Positions 1 to 13,133 of a stretch of DNA of 64,000 bases are shown piece by piece. The stretch is from Hippea alviniae EP5-r (GTDB lineage: Bacteria > Campylobacterota_A > Desulfurellia > Desulfurellales > Hippeaceae). How positions within the stretch are numbered: position 1 is the stretch's first letter; each line of letters opens with the position of its first letter. Where the stretch lies: assembly GCF_000420385.1 (NCBI RefSeq), contig NZ_ATUV01000002.1, forward strand, positions 248,001-312,000, read 5' to 3'. The notes below the pieces were generated by a model, which did no database searches, had not been told where the DNA came from, and saw only the letters and a list, made by a program, of their open reading frames with translations. The translations under genes and the position numbers were made by a program.

Positions 1-1
1 A

Positions 2-895
2 ATAGATACACAAAAGCTATCAGGTATCCTAAAAGAGATAAACACAGAGAACATAGAACTAAACATAAACGAGAGAACACTAACAATAAAAGCAGAAAAC
101 TTCAAAACCACAATAAAGATTCAAGATGGCCAGATGTTTCCACAACTCCCAAAGAAAGAGTACAAACCAATAACAAAAATAGAAGCAGAAGTACTAAAAA
201 AGCTGATAAAGGAGACAATATACTGCCCAGATAAAAACGACATATCAAGAGAATATACAGGCATCTATATAGAGTTCGAACAAGAAAAAATCAAAGCAAC
301 AGCGACAGACCACTATAGGCTTATAAACATATCAGCTTCAAAAAGCTCAAATACAGAAGAGAGCCTAATCATAGAAAATGCAGGTGCAACGCTCATAAAC
401 CGAATCCCACTCAACGGCGAGATAGAGATACTAAAATCAGAAGACGAGATAATGATAAAATCAGAAAACTTAAACATAACATCGAAATTGATAAACAGCG
501 CATTTCCTGATTACAATCAGATTCTTTTAAATAAAGAGACATCAAATACAGTAGAGTTAAACAGAAGCGAGTTTAAAGACGCTATAAGGAGAAGCTCTAT
601 TTTAAGCTCAAACAGAGAGATAACCATAGAAGTAAATTTAAATGAGAAAAAAGCCACTATAAAAGCACAGAACCAGGAAGGCGAAACAGCAGAAGATATA
701 ATTGAAATAAACCCAAAACAGGCAGAGTCTAATCTGATAATAAAGTTAGACTCAAAATTTATACTGGATTTTCTAAACCAGACAAACTCAGAAACGGTTG
801 ATATGATTTACAAAACCGGCGAAGATCCAATAATGTTTAAAGCAGAAGAAGACATTTACTCATACAAATACATAATGACGCCAATAATCGAGTAA
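2..895 (+). CDS. dnaN: DNA polymerase III beta subunit (sliding clamp), 5' truncated
   Basis: This is the ring-shaped clamp that tethers DNA polymerase III to template. The open frame runs in from the left edge with no stop from base 2, so the start lies outside the window. About 298 codons are visible, against roughly 370 for a full clamp, so the first domain is partly missing. Family signs are a central ATDHYRL stretch typical of clamp domain 2, and the C-terminal YKYIMTPI segment that corresponds to the usual end of the protein. recF follows directly (stop TAA then ATG), the classic dnaN-recF-gyrB order near a replication origin. Codon use is unusually A-rich (ATA, CTA, AAC, ACA favoured) compared with genes a few kilobases downstream. 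Identification is by motif and context. Confidence 0.93.
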   Translation: MDTQKLSGILKEINTENIELNINERTLTIKAENFKTTIKIQDGQMFPQLPKKEYKPITKIEAEVLKKLIKETIYCPDKNDISREYTGIYIEFEQEKIKATATDHYRLINISASKSSNTEESLIIENAGATLINRIPLNGEIEILKSEDEIMIKSENLNITSKLINSAFPDYNQILLNKETSNTVELNRSEFKDAIRRSSILSSNREITIEVNLNEKKATIKAQNQEGETAEDIIEINPKQAESNLIIKLDSKFILDFLNQTNSETVDMIYKTGEDPIMFKAEEDIYSYKYIMTPIIE

Positions 896-4241
<3,346 letters not shown>

Positions 4242-4250
4242 GGTTGGTAA

Positions 4251-6692
4251 ATGAAAGATTTATTTAGTTCGGCGAATATTTTGCCTATTGATATAAAAGA
4301 TACGATGCAGCAGTCGTATTTGGATTACTCGATGAGTGTTATTGTTGGAAGGGCAATTCCCGATGCAAGGGATGGCTTAAAACCTGTCCACAGGCGCATT
4401 CTCTATGCGATGAAGGAGTTAAATCTTGAGCATAATAAACCGTATAAAAAGAGTGCCCGTGTTGTTGGTGATGTCATAGGTAAATACCATCCACACGGCG
4501 ATATGGCTGTCTATGATGCTTTGGTTAGAATGAGTCAGGATTTCTCCATGCGCTATCCTTTGATTGATGGACAGGGAAACTTCGGCTCAATTGATGGTGA
4601 TTCACCTGCAGCAATGAGATATACAGAAGTAAGACTCACACGATTAGCCGAAGAGATGCTTAAAGACCTTGATAAAAACAGCGTTGATTTTGTTTTAAAT
4701 TATGACGACTCATTAGAAGAGCCTTCTGTTTTACCTACATTTATACCAAACCTGTTAATGAACGGCTCAGATGGAATCGCTGTTGGTTTTGCAACTAAGA
4801 TTCCACCGCACAACTTAAACGAAGTAATAGATGCATGCCTTGCCTATTTGGATAGAGATGGTGAGATAAGCATAGATGAGATACTTGAGTTTATAAAAGG
4901 GCCAGACTTTCCAACGGGTGGTATCTGTTTTGATATAAACTCGATTAAAGAAGCATATAGAAAGGGAATTGGTAAGGTTCAAATCAGAGCAAGGGTAAAG
5001 GAAGAGAAGATTAAGAATAGACAGGCTTTGGTTGTTTATGAGCTGCCGTATCAGGTAAATAAGGCTCTCTTACTTCAGAGTATTGCTCAGCTTGTTAAAG
5101 ATAAGAAGATTGAAGGTATAGCGGATTTAAGAGATGAGTCAAATAAGGAAGGTATTAGGGTTGTTATAGAGCTCAAAAAAGATGAACAACCCAAAGTGAT
5201 TCTCAATAAACTGTTTAAACTAACGAATCTTCAGATAACATTTGGTATAAACATGATGGCTTTGGTTGATAATACACCAAAGCTTTTGAATATAAAGGAT
5301 GCAATAGGCGTCTTTATAAATCACAGGATAGATGTTGTAAAGAGAAGAACATCGTATCTTTTGGCAAAGGCAAAAGACAGGGCTCACATACTCGAAGGGC
5401 TTTTAATAACGCTTGATAATATAGATGAAGTTGTTGCGATTATAAAATCTTCTCAATCCACATCTGAAGCAAAAGAGAGACTAAAAAAGAGATTTACTTT
5501 GAGTGATAAACAGGCTCAGGCTATCTTGGATATGAAACTTGCGCGCCTTGTTGCACTCGAGAAGCAGAAGATAATTGATGAGTATAACCAGCTTTTGAAG
5601 GATATTGAGTATTACGAGAAGATTTTAAGGGATAAGGAGACTTTGAAGTCTGTTATAAGAGATGAGCTTGTGTATGTTAAAAACACCTATGGAGATGAGA
5701 GAAGAACCCAGATTTTAGATAAAATCGTCGATATAGGCGTTGAAGATGTAATCAAAGATGAAGAGCTGATTATCACATTCTCAAAGAAGGGTTACATTAA
5801 AGCTGTGCCGCTTGATATTTACTCAACCCAGAACAGAGGCGGCAAAGGCAGAATAGCTGCAACATTCTCAGATAACGACTATCTCGTTGATATATTCCTA
5901 ACAAACAGCTTAAATACACTGCTCTGCTTTACCAACCTTGGCAGGGTTTATGCGATTAAGGCTTACAATATACCAAAGCAGGCACCATCTTCAAAGGGAA
6001 GGCCTGTTGTTAACTTTGTAAAACTGCAGGCTGGTGAGCAGATAAAGACAATCGTGCCGATGAGAGATGTTGATAGCCTGTTTTTTGTTACAGAGTCTGG
6101 TGTTGTTAAAAAGTCGGCGTTTAAACACTTTGAGAATATACCGTCAAATGGTAAGATGGCGATTAGGTTGAGCGAGCAGGATTCTCTAATCAGGGTGTTT
6201 GGCGTAAAGGAGAGTGATGAGATTATTATTGTAACAAAGAACGGCTTATGTATCAGGTTTGATGCTGAAGAAGTAAGAGATATGGGTAGGTCTGCAGCTG
6301 GAGTAAAAGGTATAAGGCTTGTTGGTGATGACATTGTTGTAAGTGCCGATAGCTTGGATTTGGACAGGCATACGAAGGTTATTGTTGTTACAGAGACAGG
6401 TATTGGCAAGCTTATAAAAATTGATGACATAAGAAAAATAAGAAGGGGCGGCAAAGGAGTTAAATGCATCAAACTAAAGGATAACGACGCTGTTGTCTCG
6501 AGTTTAACCTTAAGTGATGAAGATGATGTGTTAATTATTACCAAAAATGGTAAAATGATAAAGATGGATGCAAGCTCAATCAGTGTTATGGGCAGATATG
6601 CTAAGGGTGTTAGATTAATTAACTTAGACGATGATGATAGGGTTGTAAGTATATCGATAGCAAGGGAAGAAGATGGATATAAGGATTCTTAA
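4251..6692 (+). CDS. gyrA: DNA gyrase subunit A
   Basis: This is the DNA cleavage and wrapping subunit of gyrase. The active-site tyrosine is Y124 in [10 protein letters not shown]. The quinolone-pocket stretch reads [11 protein letters not shown], with Met85 where E. coli has Ser83 and with the following acidic residue kept. The C-terminal beta-pinwheel carries the GyrA box QNRGGKGR around residue 530, which distinguishes it from ParC. Length 813 is normal. The start ATG at 4251 follows a GAGGTTGG ribosome site. The next gene begins 20 bases before the stop, so a polyprenyl synthase is coupled to gyrA. Confidence 0.98.
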   Translation: MKDLFSSANILPIDIKDTMQQSYLDYSMSVIVGRAIPDARDGLKPVHRRILYAMKELNLEHNKPYKKSARVVGDVIGKYHPHGDMAVYDALVRMSQDFSMRYPLIDGQGNFGSIDGDSPAAMRYTEVRLTRLAEEMLKDLDKNSVDFVLNYDDSLEEPSVLPTFIPNLLMNGSDGIAVGFATKIPPHNLNEVIDACLAYLDRDGEISIDEILEFIKGPDFPTGGICFDINSIKEAYRKGIGKVQIRARVKEEKIKNRQALVVYELPYQVNKALLLQSIAQLVKDKKIEGIADLRDESNKEGIRVVIELKKDEQPKVILNKLFKLTNLQITFGINMMALVDNTPKLLNIKDAIGVFINHRIDVVKRRTSYLLAKAKDRAHILEGLLITLDNIDEVVAIIKSSQSTSEAKERLKKRFTLSDKQAQAILDMKLARLVALEKQKIIDEYNQLLKDIEYYEKILRDKETLKSVIRDELVYVKNTYGDERRTQILDKIVDIGVEDVIKDEELIITFSKKGYIKAVPLDIYSTQNRGGKGRIAATFSDNDYLVDIFLTNSLNTLLCFTNLGRVYAIKAYNIPKQAPSSKGRPVVNFVKLQAGEQIKTIVPMRDVDSLFFVTESGVVKKSAFKHFENIPSNGKMAIRLSEQDSLIRVFGVKESDEIIIVTKNGLCIRFDAEEVRDMGRSAAGVKGIRLVGDDIVVSADSLDLDRHTKVIVVTETGIGKLIKIDDIRKIRRGGKGVKCIKLKDNDAVVSSLTLSDEDDVLIITKNGKMIKMDASSISVMGRYAKGVRLINLDDDDRVVSISIAREEDGYKDS

Positions 6693-7623
6693 TGCTTTAA
6701 AAAGTGATATTAAAAATGTTGATAGGACTTTAGAAGCTCTCATTAAACCAGAGAGCGATTTGACAAAAAAGGTATATAAACAGGTTATAGATGGTGGCAA
6801 GCGCTTGCGTCCTTTACTTGTTTTGTATTCTGCCTATTCGCTTGGATTTGGAGATGAGAAAAAAGCGCTTCTGCTTGGCTCTATTATTGAGCTTGTCCAC
6901 ACGGCAAGCCTTTTACACGATGATATAATTGACGAGGCTTTGTATAGACGCGGCAGGCCTTCTGCTAATGCGATTTATGGTGTAAAACCTGCTGTTTTGG
7001 GCGGTGATTATCTTTACTCTTTGGCTTATAATCTTGTTTTGGAGTTTGGACAAGAGATATCATCTGTCATATCGAAGGCTGCCTATGTGTTGAGTGAAGG
7101 TGAGATTTTAGAGATTGAAAAAGCTTTTAATGTTGATGTAAAAAGGGAAGATTACCTTGATATTATCTATAAAAAGACGGCTGTTCTGATAGAAGCAAGC
7201 ACAACGGTTGGCTGTCTGCTTGCAGATAAGAGTTTTAAAGATGTGTTTGTTGAGTATGGCAAGAATGTGGGTATGGCGTTTCAAATAAAGGACGACTGTT
7301 TGGATTATATGTCAGATAAAGAGTCTGTTGGTAAAGATACAGGCATTGACTTAAAAGAAGGTAAAATGACACTGCCCGTGCTTATTGCTTTGGAAAAAGG
7401 CGTATTAAAAAGAGAAGCTGTTAAAGAGTTTTTTGAAAGCAAAGATGAGCAGCTGCTCTCTGAAATAGTGGAGATTGTAAAGAGAAATTCGCTTGATGAG
7501 TCAATAGAAATAGCAAAGAACTATGCTTCCAAGGCAAAGGATGCACTTAAAAGCTTAAAGGATTCTAAGTTTAAAGAGTATCTGCTTGCTATAGCCGATT
7601 ACTCTATTGAAAGGAGCAAATGA
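6673..7623 (+). CDS. Polyprenyl diphosphate synthase (trans, long-chain type)
   Basis: This enzyme condenses isopentenyl diphosphate units to build a prenyl chain for quinone side chains or other prenyl lipids. Motifs: GGKRLRP near residue 42, first aspartate-rich motif LLHDDIID near residue 80, and second aspartate-rich motif IKDDCLDY near residue 208. The two residues before the first DDxxD are small/aliphatic rather than bulky aromatic, which fits a medium- or long-chain product, but chain length cannot be fixed from sequence. It lies directly upstream of hemA, as in many Campylobacterota. Overlap with gyrA is 20 bases and with hemA it is the ATGA type. Confidence 0.9.
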   Translation: MDIRILNALKSDIKNVDRTLEALIKPESDLTKKVYKQVIDGGKRLRPLLVLYSAYSLGFGDEKKALLLGSIIELVHTASLLHDDIIDEALYRRGRPSANAIYGVKPAVLGGDYLYSLAYNLVLEFGQEISSVISKAAYVLSEGEILEIEKAFNVDVKREDYLDIIYKKTAVLIEASTTVGCLLADKSFKDVFVEYGKNVGMAFQIKDDCLDYMSDKESVGKDTGIDLKEGKMTLPVLIALEKGVLKREAVKEFFESKDEQLLSEIVEIVKRNSLDESIEIAKNYASKAKDALKSLKDSKFKEYLLAIADYSIERSK

Positions 7624-8903
7624 AAAGTATCACTTTAATTGGCACAAATCACAACTACTCCCCGCTTGAGATAAGAGAGAAATTAGCCTTTGATAACGAT
7701 AAGTTGAATGTTGAACTTGAGAGATTAAAGTCATTAGGCCTTGATGAAGTGATGATTCTTTCAACATGCAATAGGGTTGAGATTCTGTATGTCTCTGCTT
7801 CTGATAAAAAGGAAGAGATTATCAGATTTTTGTCTGATTATTCCAAGATAGGTATTGATGAGCTAAAAGGTTATCTCTATGTAAAGGAAGATATTGATGC
7901 GATAAGACATGTGTTTGAAGTTGCAAGCGGGCTTGATTCGATGATTATAGGCGAGCCGCAGATTTTGGGTCAACTAAAGGAAGCCTATAAATGGTCTGTT
8001 GAGTTTTCAACCAGTGGTGCAACATTGAACAGGATTATGCGTAAGGCGTTCCACTGTGCAAAGGTTGTGCGCTCAAAAACGGATATCTCTAAGGGTGCGA
8101 TAAGCTTTGCCTATGCTGGTTTATTAAAAATAAAGGAGCTTGTCAGTCTAAAAGACAAAAGGGTTGTAAATATTGGAGTTTCAGAGATGAATAGGCTCGC
8201 ATGTGAGCACTTCTCTGAGCATGGTGCACGAATCGAAGCCTTTGTTAATAGGACTGTCGAAAATGCCAAAGAGCTTGCAGAGAGATATAAGGCAGAGCTG
8301 TATTCACTGGATAACCTAAAGGAAGCGCTAAGAAAAGCTGATATTGTCATAACATCGACTGCATCAAAAGAGCCTATAATCAAAGATGAGCATCTGCCAA
8401 AGGATAGGGAGATTTTTATTCTCGATTTGGCTGTTCCACCAGACACAGATAAAAGCGTTAAGAAGCTGAATAATGTAAAGCTGTTTCTGATTGATGATTT
8501 AAAAGAGATAGTTAAGCAGTCTATTGAGTATAGGAAGAAACAGGCTGAGCTTGCAAGGGATATAATAGAAGAAGAAATTGAAGCCTATAAGGCTTATGTT
8601 GAGAGTCTCGATTATGACGAAGTTATAAAACAGATAAGACAAACAGCAGAGAGAATTAGAAAGCTTGAGCTTTACAAGTTTAAAAAGATTTATAAAAATA
8701 AGGTTGATGATGAGATCTTAGATGGTGTTGATAAACTGACAAAGGCACTTCTGTCAAAGGTTTTACATCAACCAACGATGAATATAAAGTCGTTTTTGAA
8801 TCATCCAGAAGGAGACCTTTACATAGAGCTTTTAAGGAGACTGTTTAACCTAAGCAGTTCAAGGAAGGATATACGATGTTTCTTCTCAGAACACTCAGAA
8901 TAG
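7620..8903 (+). CDS. hemA: Glutamyl-tRNA reductase
   Basis: It reduces glutamyl-tRNA(Glu) to glutamate-1-semialdehyde, the first committed step of tetrapyrrole synthesis by the C5 route. The catalytic cysteine is C50 in STCNRVEI, and the GEPQILGQ segment near residue 111 is conserved. The NADPH domain follows: its glycine motif, usually GAGEM, reads GVSEMN at residues 186-191, so the middle glycine is replaced. A C-terminal helical dimerisation domain completes the 427 residues. Start ATG overlaps the previous stop (ATGA), and the 3' end overlaps hemC by 28 bases. Use of the C5 route argues against an aminolevulinate-synthase role for the oxoamine synthase gene at 51177. Confidence 0.95.
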   Translation: MKSITLIGTNHNYSPLEIREKLAFDNDKLNVELERLKSLGLDEVMILSTCNRVEILYVSASDKKEEIIRFLSDYSKIGIDELKGYLYVKEDIDAIRHVFEVASGLDSMIIGEPQILGQLKEAYKWSVEFSTSGATLNRIMRKAFHCAKVVRSKTDISKGAISFAYAGLLKIKELVSLKDKRVVNIGVSEMNRLACEHFSEHGARIEAFVNRTVENAKELAERYKAELYSLDNLKEALRKADIVITSTASKEPIIKDEHLPKDREIFILDLAVPPDTDKSVKKLNNVKLFLIDDLKEIVKQSIEYRKKQAELARDIIEEEIEAYKAYVESLDYDEVIKQIRQTAERIRKLELYKFKKIYKNKVDDEILDGVDKLTKALLSKVLHQPTMNIKSFLNHPEGDLYIELLRRLFNLSSSRKDIRCFFSEHSE

Positions 8904-9772
8904 GCACGCGCTCATCGAAGCTTGCCCTATGGCAGGCTGAGTTTGTTGCAGAAAAGCTAAAAAAACTTGGTTTTAAAACCGAGATAGTGCCGATTAAGAC
9001 AGAAGGCGATAGGATTAAAAAGCCCTTATATCAGTTTGGCGGCAAGGGTCTGTTTGTTAAAGAGATAGAGAAAATCCTGCTTGATAAAAGGGTTGATATA
9101 GCCGTTCATAGTTTGAAGGATATGAGTGTTTTTGAAGATGAGCCGTTTGATTTTGTGGTTTTAGAAAGGGATTATCATCAGGATACATTTGTGAGCTTTA
9201 AGGGTAATCTGTTGGAGCTTGAAAAACCCAAGATTGGCACGACTTCCTTAAGAAGAAGGGCTGAGATTTTAAGGATTAAGCCTGATGCTGAGTTTGTTGA
9301 TTTGCGTGGCAACCTTGACACGCGCTTGAGTAAGCTAAAAGATGGTGAAGTCGATGGTATTGTTGTTTCAAAGAGCGGTTTAATGAGATTAGATTTATAC
9401 GATGAGACTTGTATGTATGATTTGGAAGTTATAACACCTGCTGCAGGACAGGGTGTTGTTGCGATTGAGTTTCTGCGTGATTTTGAGTTTAAAGAGCAGA
9501 TTGAATCTTTGGAAGATAAAAAGACAAGGTTGTGCATAGATGCAGAAAGGACATTTGTCAGAGAACTCAATGCAAGCTGCAACTATCCAATTGGTGCTCA
9601 TGCCTATTTTGAAAATGAAGAGTTCTGCATGCGTGTTATGTATGGCTTTGTTGACGATTTGAAAAAGGTTATAAGATATTTAAGGTGTGATAGAAGTATG
9701 CTGTTTGTTTTGGCTGATGTAATGGATTATGTTAAGAAGAAGGTGAAAGAGTATGAGAGTAGGAATAAGTAA
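8876..9772 (+). CDS. hemC: Porphobilinogen deaminase (hydroxymethylbilane synthase)
   Basis: It polymerises four porphobilinogen units into hydroxymethylbilane. Visible motifs are RIGTRSSKLALWQ at the N-terminus, VHSLKDM near residue 78, the arginine-rich TSLRRRA, and the cofactor-anchoring cysteine C235 in LNASCNYPIGAHA that holds dipyrromethane. Length of 298 residues is slightly under the common 310 or so. The start lies 28 bases inside hemA and the end overlaps hemD by 20 bases, so hemA-hemC-hemD are co-translated. Confidence 0.96.
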   Translation: MFLLRTLRIGTRSSKLALWQAEFVAEKLKKLGFKTEIVPIKTEGDRIKKPLYQFGGKGLFVKEIEKILLDKRVDIAVHSLKDMSVFEDEPFDFVVLERDYHQDTFVSFKGNLLELEKPKIGTTSLRRRAEILRIKPDAEFVDLRGNLDTRLSKLKDGEVDGIVVSKSGLMRLDLYDETCMYDLEVITPAAGQGVVAIEFLRDFEFKEQIESLEDKKTRLCIDAERTFVRELNASCNYPIGAHAYFENEEFCMRVMYGFVDDLKKVIRYLRCDRSMLFVLADVMDYVKKKVKEYESRNK

Positions 9773-10610
9773 GAGTTTGCCTTTAAAATTGACACCGGTT
9801 TTTGACTCTGTCTGGTTTGATAATGATTTGGATAGAAAGTATCTGCTTAAGGCATGTAAAATTGACAAAGAAAACTATAGTGCCTTTTTGACGCATGATG
9901 TTGATTCGGCCGATATCTCAATCGAGACTAAGCTTAAGCCTTTTTACAAAGCAAAGGTGCTGTTTAGTGCGAATAGGGAAGATTTGATTAGATACACACA
10001 GATGTTTGATGAGATATTCGATATACACCCGGTTTATTCTATGAAGTTTGAAGGGATTGAGTTTATGGTGGAGAGCAAGGTTGACTGGGTTGTCTTTACA
10101 AGCAAAAGGGCTGTTGAGTTTTTCTTTAAAAGAGTCGGCGTTAGATATCTGTGCGATAAGAGAATGGCAGCAATAGGCGATAAAACGGCTCAGGCTTTAA
10201 TAGAGAAGGGTTTTAGGTTGGATTATGTGCCGGGTGATTTTTACGGTGAAGCGTTGGTTGAGTTTTTGAAGGATAAGGGCAGATTGCTTATTATTACGGC
10301 TGAGAAGTATAACAAGATTTATGATGAGCTCGATAATGTGTTGGTTGTGCCTGCTTATAGGAATGTGATACCCGAAGAGATAGGCTATTTCAAGCCAGAA
10401 GGTGAGTTTGATTTTGGTCTGTTTAGTTCTCCATCTGCGTTCTGGCATCTGAAAGAAGCATTCGGCAGCTATGATTTTGCAAAGAAGATAAAAAGGATTA
10501 TAGCAATAGGTAAAACGACAAAGTCATACATAGAGTCGTGTGGCTTTGAAGCAGAAATACCCGAAAAGGCGGGTATAGATGAGATGTTTAAATACATATT
10601 GGGGGAGTGA
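9753..10610 (+). CDS. hemD: Uroporphyrinogen-III synthase with an N-terminal extension
   Basis: It closes and inverts ring D of hydroxymethylbilane to give uroporphyrinogen III. HemD is poorly conserved, but the characteristic pieces are here: VVFTSKRAVEFFF near residue 113, an AAIGDKTAQAL block with a following DYVPG, FGLFSSPSAF around residue 228, and IAIGKTT near residue 250. The usual HemD start (a KVLFSANRED-like strand) only begins near residue 68, so about 65 N-terminal residues are extra and unrecognised. The assignment is strengthened by its place right after hemC. No SUMT methyltransferase domain is fused. Confidence 0.85.
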   Translation: MRVGISKSLPLKLTPVFDSVWFDNDLDRKYLLKACKIDKENYSAFLTHDVDSADISIETKLKPFYKAKVLFSANREDLIRYTQMFDEIFDIHPVYSMKFEGIEFMVESKVDWVVFTSKRAVEFFFKRVGVRYLCDKRMAAIGDKTAQALIEKGFRLDYVPGDFYGEALVEFLKDKGRLLIITAEKYNKIYDELDNVLVVPAYRNVIPEEIGYFKPEGEFDFGLFSSPSAFWHLKEAFGSYDFAKKIKRIIAIGKTTKSYIESCGFEAEIPEKAGIDEMFKYILGE

Positions 10611-10613
10611 GCA

Positions 10614-11438
10614 ATGGGAGAGTTTGACAATCTTGAGAGAATTGCACGGGATTTAAGAAAAGATATTCTGATAATGTTGAACAAGGCTGGCAGTGGTCAT
10701 TCTGGCGGCTCATTAAGTGTGCTTGATATACTCGTTGCACTCTATTTTGGCGGAATAATGAACTATGACCCTGAGAATCCAGAGTGGGAAGACAGAGACA
10801 GGCTTGTTTTATCAAAGGGTCATGCCTGTCCTGCTTTGTATGCAGTTTTAGCCAAAGCTGGGTTTTTTGAGAAGGGTTTGTTGTGGACTTTGAGAAAACT
10901 CGGCTCGCCACTTCAGGGTCATCCAGACTCAAAAAAGCTAAAGGGTATAGATGCAGCAACTGGCTCACTTGGAAACGGCATAACGCAGGCTGTTGGTATG
11001 GCTTTGGCTGGTAAAGTGTTGAAGAAGAGATATAAAGTCTTTTGCGTTATGGGTGATGGTGAGCTGCAGGAAGGTGTTGTTTGGGAAGCATTTATGGCTG
11101 CCAATCATTATAAGCTGAATAATTTGATAGTGATTATTGATTATAACGGTTTGCAGATTGATGGTGCTGTCGCAAATGTGATGAACATAAACCCGCTTAA
11201 GGATAAACTTGAAGCGTTTGGCTTTAGGACATACGAGATAGGCGGGCATGTGTATAAAAACCTTATTGATACGCTGACGACGGCAAAGAGAAACGCACTC
11301 TCGCCAACAGCTATCATAGCAAGGACAGTTAAGGGATATGGCGTATCGTTTATGGCTAATAGGGTTGAGTATCATGGTGTTGCACCGACAGATGAAGAGC
11401 TAAAAAAGGCGTTAAAGGAGCTTGACAATGGAGTTTAA
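10614..11438 (+). CDS. Transketolase, N-terminal (thiamine diphosphate-binding) subunit
   Basis: This is half of a split transketolase that moves two-carbon units in the non-oxidative pentose phosphate pathway. The thiamine diphosphate site is visible as GDGELQEG near residue 143, with a downstream NGLQIDG segment, and the N-terminus has the GHSGGSLS and SKGHACPALY motifs. Length 274 fits the N-terminal half only. The C-terminal half is the next gene, overlapping by 11 bases. Split transketolases are common in thermophiles and anaerobes. A GGGGGAG ribosome site sits just upstream of ATG 10614. Confidence 0.93.
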   Translation: MGEFDNLERIARDLRKDILIMLNKAGSGHSGGSLSVLDILVALYFGGIMNYDPENPEWEDRDRLVLSKGHACPALYAVLAKAGFFEKGLLWTLRKLGSPLQGHPDSKKLKGIDAATGSLGNGITQAVGMALAGKVLKKRYKVFCVMGDGELQEGVVWEAFMAANHYKLNNLIVIIDYNGLQIDGAVANVMNINPLKDKLEAFGFRTYEIGGHVYKNLIDTLTTAKRNALSPTAIIARTVKGYGVSFMANRVEYHGVAPTDEELKKALKELDNGV

Positions 11439-12357
11439 AGCGACAAGGGAAGCATACGGAAAGGCATTAGTTGAATTAGGAGAAAAAAATGAGAAAGTTG
11501 TTGTTCTTGATGCTGATTTGAGTGGTTCAACGAAATCAAAAGAGTTTCAAAAGGTGTTTGAAAATAGATTCTTTAATATGGGAATAGCCGAAGCAAATAT
11601 GGCTGGTGTTGCAGCCGGCATGGCTCTTTCGGGTTTAAGACCTTATGCTTCTTCATTTGCCGTTTTTATTACGGGCAGGGCGTTTGAGATTGTAAGACAG
11701 TCCATCTGTTATCAAAACCTGCATGTTGTTTTGTGTGGTTCCCATTCGGGTATCAGTGTTGGTGAAGATGGCGGCTCTCATCAATCTGTTTGTGATATAG
11801 CACTTATGAGAGCTTTGCCGAATATGAAGGTTGTTGTGCCGGCAGATTATAACGAGACATATTTGGCTGTGCTTGAAAGCATTAATTGGGATGGGCCTGT
11901 CTATATCAGAACATCTCGTGCAAAATCGCCTGTTTTTATAAACAAAGAGAAGTTTGAACTTGGCAGGTTTGATGTACTTAAAGAAGGTGATAATTTAACG
12001 CTTGTTGCGTGTGGCATGATGGTTCACCTTGCTTTGGAAGTCTCCAAGCTGCTTGAAAAGAACGGCATAAAAGCTGAAGTTATAAACGCATCTTCCATAA
12101 AGCCGTTGGATGAAGAGACGCTATTCAATTCGGCTAAAAAGACAAACCTTGTGATAACAATTGAAGAACACTCCATAATAGGTGGTTTGGGTTCTGCTGT
12201 TAGTGAGTTTTTGTCTGAAAACCTGCCAACGAGAGTCAAGCGTATAGGTTTAAATGATGTGTTTGGTGAGTCTGGCTCAAAAGATGACCTGTTCTGCAAA
12301 TATGGGTTTACAAAGGAGAAGTTAACAGAAGAGATAAAGAAAACCTTGAAGGTGTAA
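11428..12357 (+). CDS. Transketolase, C-terminal subunit
   Basis: This is the second half of the split transketolase, with the central pyrimidine-binding domain and the C-terminal domain. The N-terminus TREAYGKAL, the FNMGIAEANMAGVAAG segment near residue 50, and EDGGSHQSVCDIAL near residue 115 are typical. I chose ATG 11428 rather than TTG 11422 because the AAAGGAG at 11414-11420 is then correctly spaced. 1-deoxyxylulose-5-phosphate synthase shares these domains but is a single long chain, so split transketolase is the better call. Confidence 0.92.
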   Translation: MEFKATREAYGKALVELGEKNEKVVVLDADLSGSTKSKEFQKVFENRFFNMGIAEANMAGVAAGMALSGLRPYASSFAVFITGRAFEIVRQSICYQNLHVVLCGSHSGISVGEDGGSHQSVCDIALMRALPNMKVVVPADYNETYLAVLESINWDGPVYIRTSRAKSPVFINKEKFELGRFDVLKEGDNLTLVACGMMVHLALEVSKLLEKNGIKAEVINASSIKPLDEETLFNSAKKTNLVITIEEHSIIGGLGSAVSEFLSENLPTRVKRIGLNDVFGESGSKDDLFCKYGFTKEKLTEEIKKTLKV

Positions 12358-13133
12358 TGCAGGTTTGGTCTGTTTTAGAAGGTTTAAAGATTATAAATGC
12401 TGATTTTTTAAATGTTGATATAGAGCCTGCAACTGTTGACCTTATAATAACTTCACCGCCTTATAATGTTGGAATTGAGTATAACACTCATGATGATGAA
12501 ACATCTTACGATGAGTATTTAAGATGGACTGAAAAATGGTTGTCAAAGGCTTTTGATGTTTTAAAAGAAGATGGGCGGTTGTGTCTAAATATTCCGCTTG
12601 ATAAAAACAAGAATGGTCAGCAGAGTGTTTATGCCGATATAACGACTATAGCTAAAAGTGTGGGTTTTAAATATCACTCAACAATAATATGGAACGAAGG
12701 GAATATATCGAGAAGAACAGCATGGGGAAGCTGGCTTTCTGCGTCTGCTCCTTATGTGATAGCTCCTGTGGAAGTTATATTGATTATGTATAAAAGGTTT
12801 TGGAAGAAGTTAAATAAAGGCGATTCCGATATAACAAAGGATGAGTTTTTGGAGTGGACAAACGGTCTGTGGACATTTTCTGGCGAGAGTAAAAAAAGAG
12901 TGGGTCATCCTGCTCCATTTCCTGTTGAGTTGCCAAAAAGGTGTATAAAGCTGTTTAGTTATGTGGGAGATTTGGTTTTAGACCCATTTTTGGGTAGTGG
13001 CTCTACGCTTATTGCTGCATATAAGTTAAACAGAAAGGCAATAGGTGTGGAGATAGATGAAGGCTATTTTAAGTTGGCAATTGATAGGGTATCAAAAGAG
13101 TGCTCTCTTTATAGGAAGATGTTATGGAAATAG
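12357..13133 (+). CDS. DNA adenine-N6 or cytosine-N4 methyltransferase (beta class) of a type II system
   Basis: It transfers a methyl group from S-adenosylmethionine to an exocyclic amino group in DNA. The catalytic motif IV is SPPY at residues 33-36 and the AdoMet motif PFLGSGS is at 210-216, so the order (catalytic before AdoMet site) is the beta class. SPPY is more frequent in N4-cytosine enzymes but occurs in N6-adenine ones too. The ATG overlaps the transketolase stop (TAATG). The end overlaps the restriction endonuclease gene by 10 bases, so this is the protecting half of a restriction-modification pair inserted between metabolic and cell-division genes. Confidence 0.9.
   Translation: MQVWSVLEGLKIINADFLNVDIEPATVDLIITSPPYNVGIEYNTHDDETSYDEYLRWTEKWLSKAFDVLKEDGRLCLNIPLDKNKNGQQSVYADITTIAKSVGFKYHSTIIWNEGNISRRTAWGSWLSASAPYVIAPVEVILIMYKRFWKKLNKGDSDITKDEFLEWTNGLWTFSGESKKRVGHPAPFPVELPKRCIKLFSYVGDLVLDPFLGSGSTLIAAYKLNRKAIGVEIDEGYFKLAIDRVSKECSLYRKMLWK

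Noticed and set aside
5963-6544. Long minus-strand open frame (193 codons) inside gyrA
   Set aside because: It is a mirror of the conserved gyrA C-terminal domain, with Ser/Leu-rich antisense composition, and no ribosome site.
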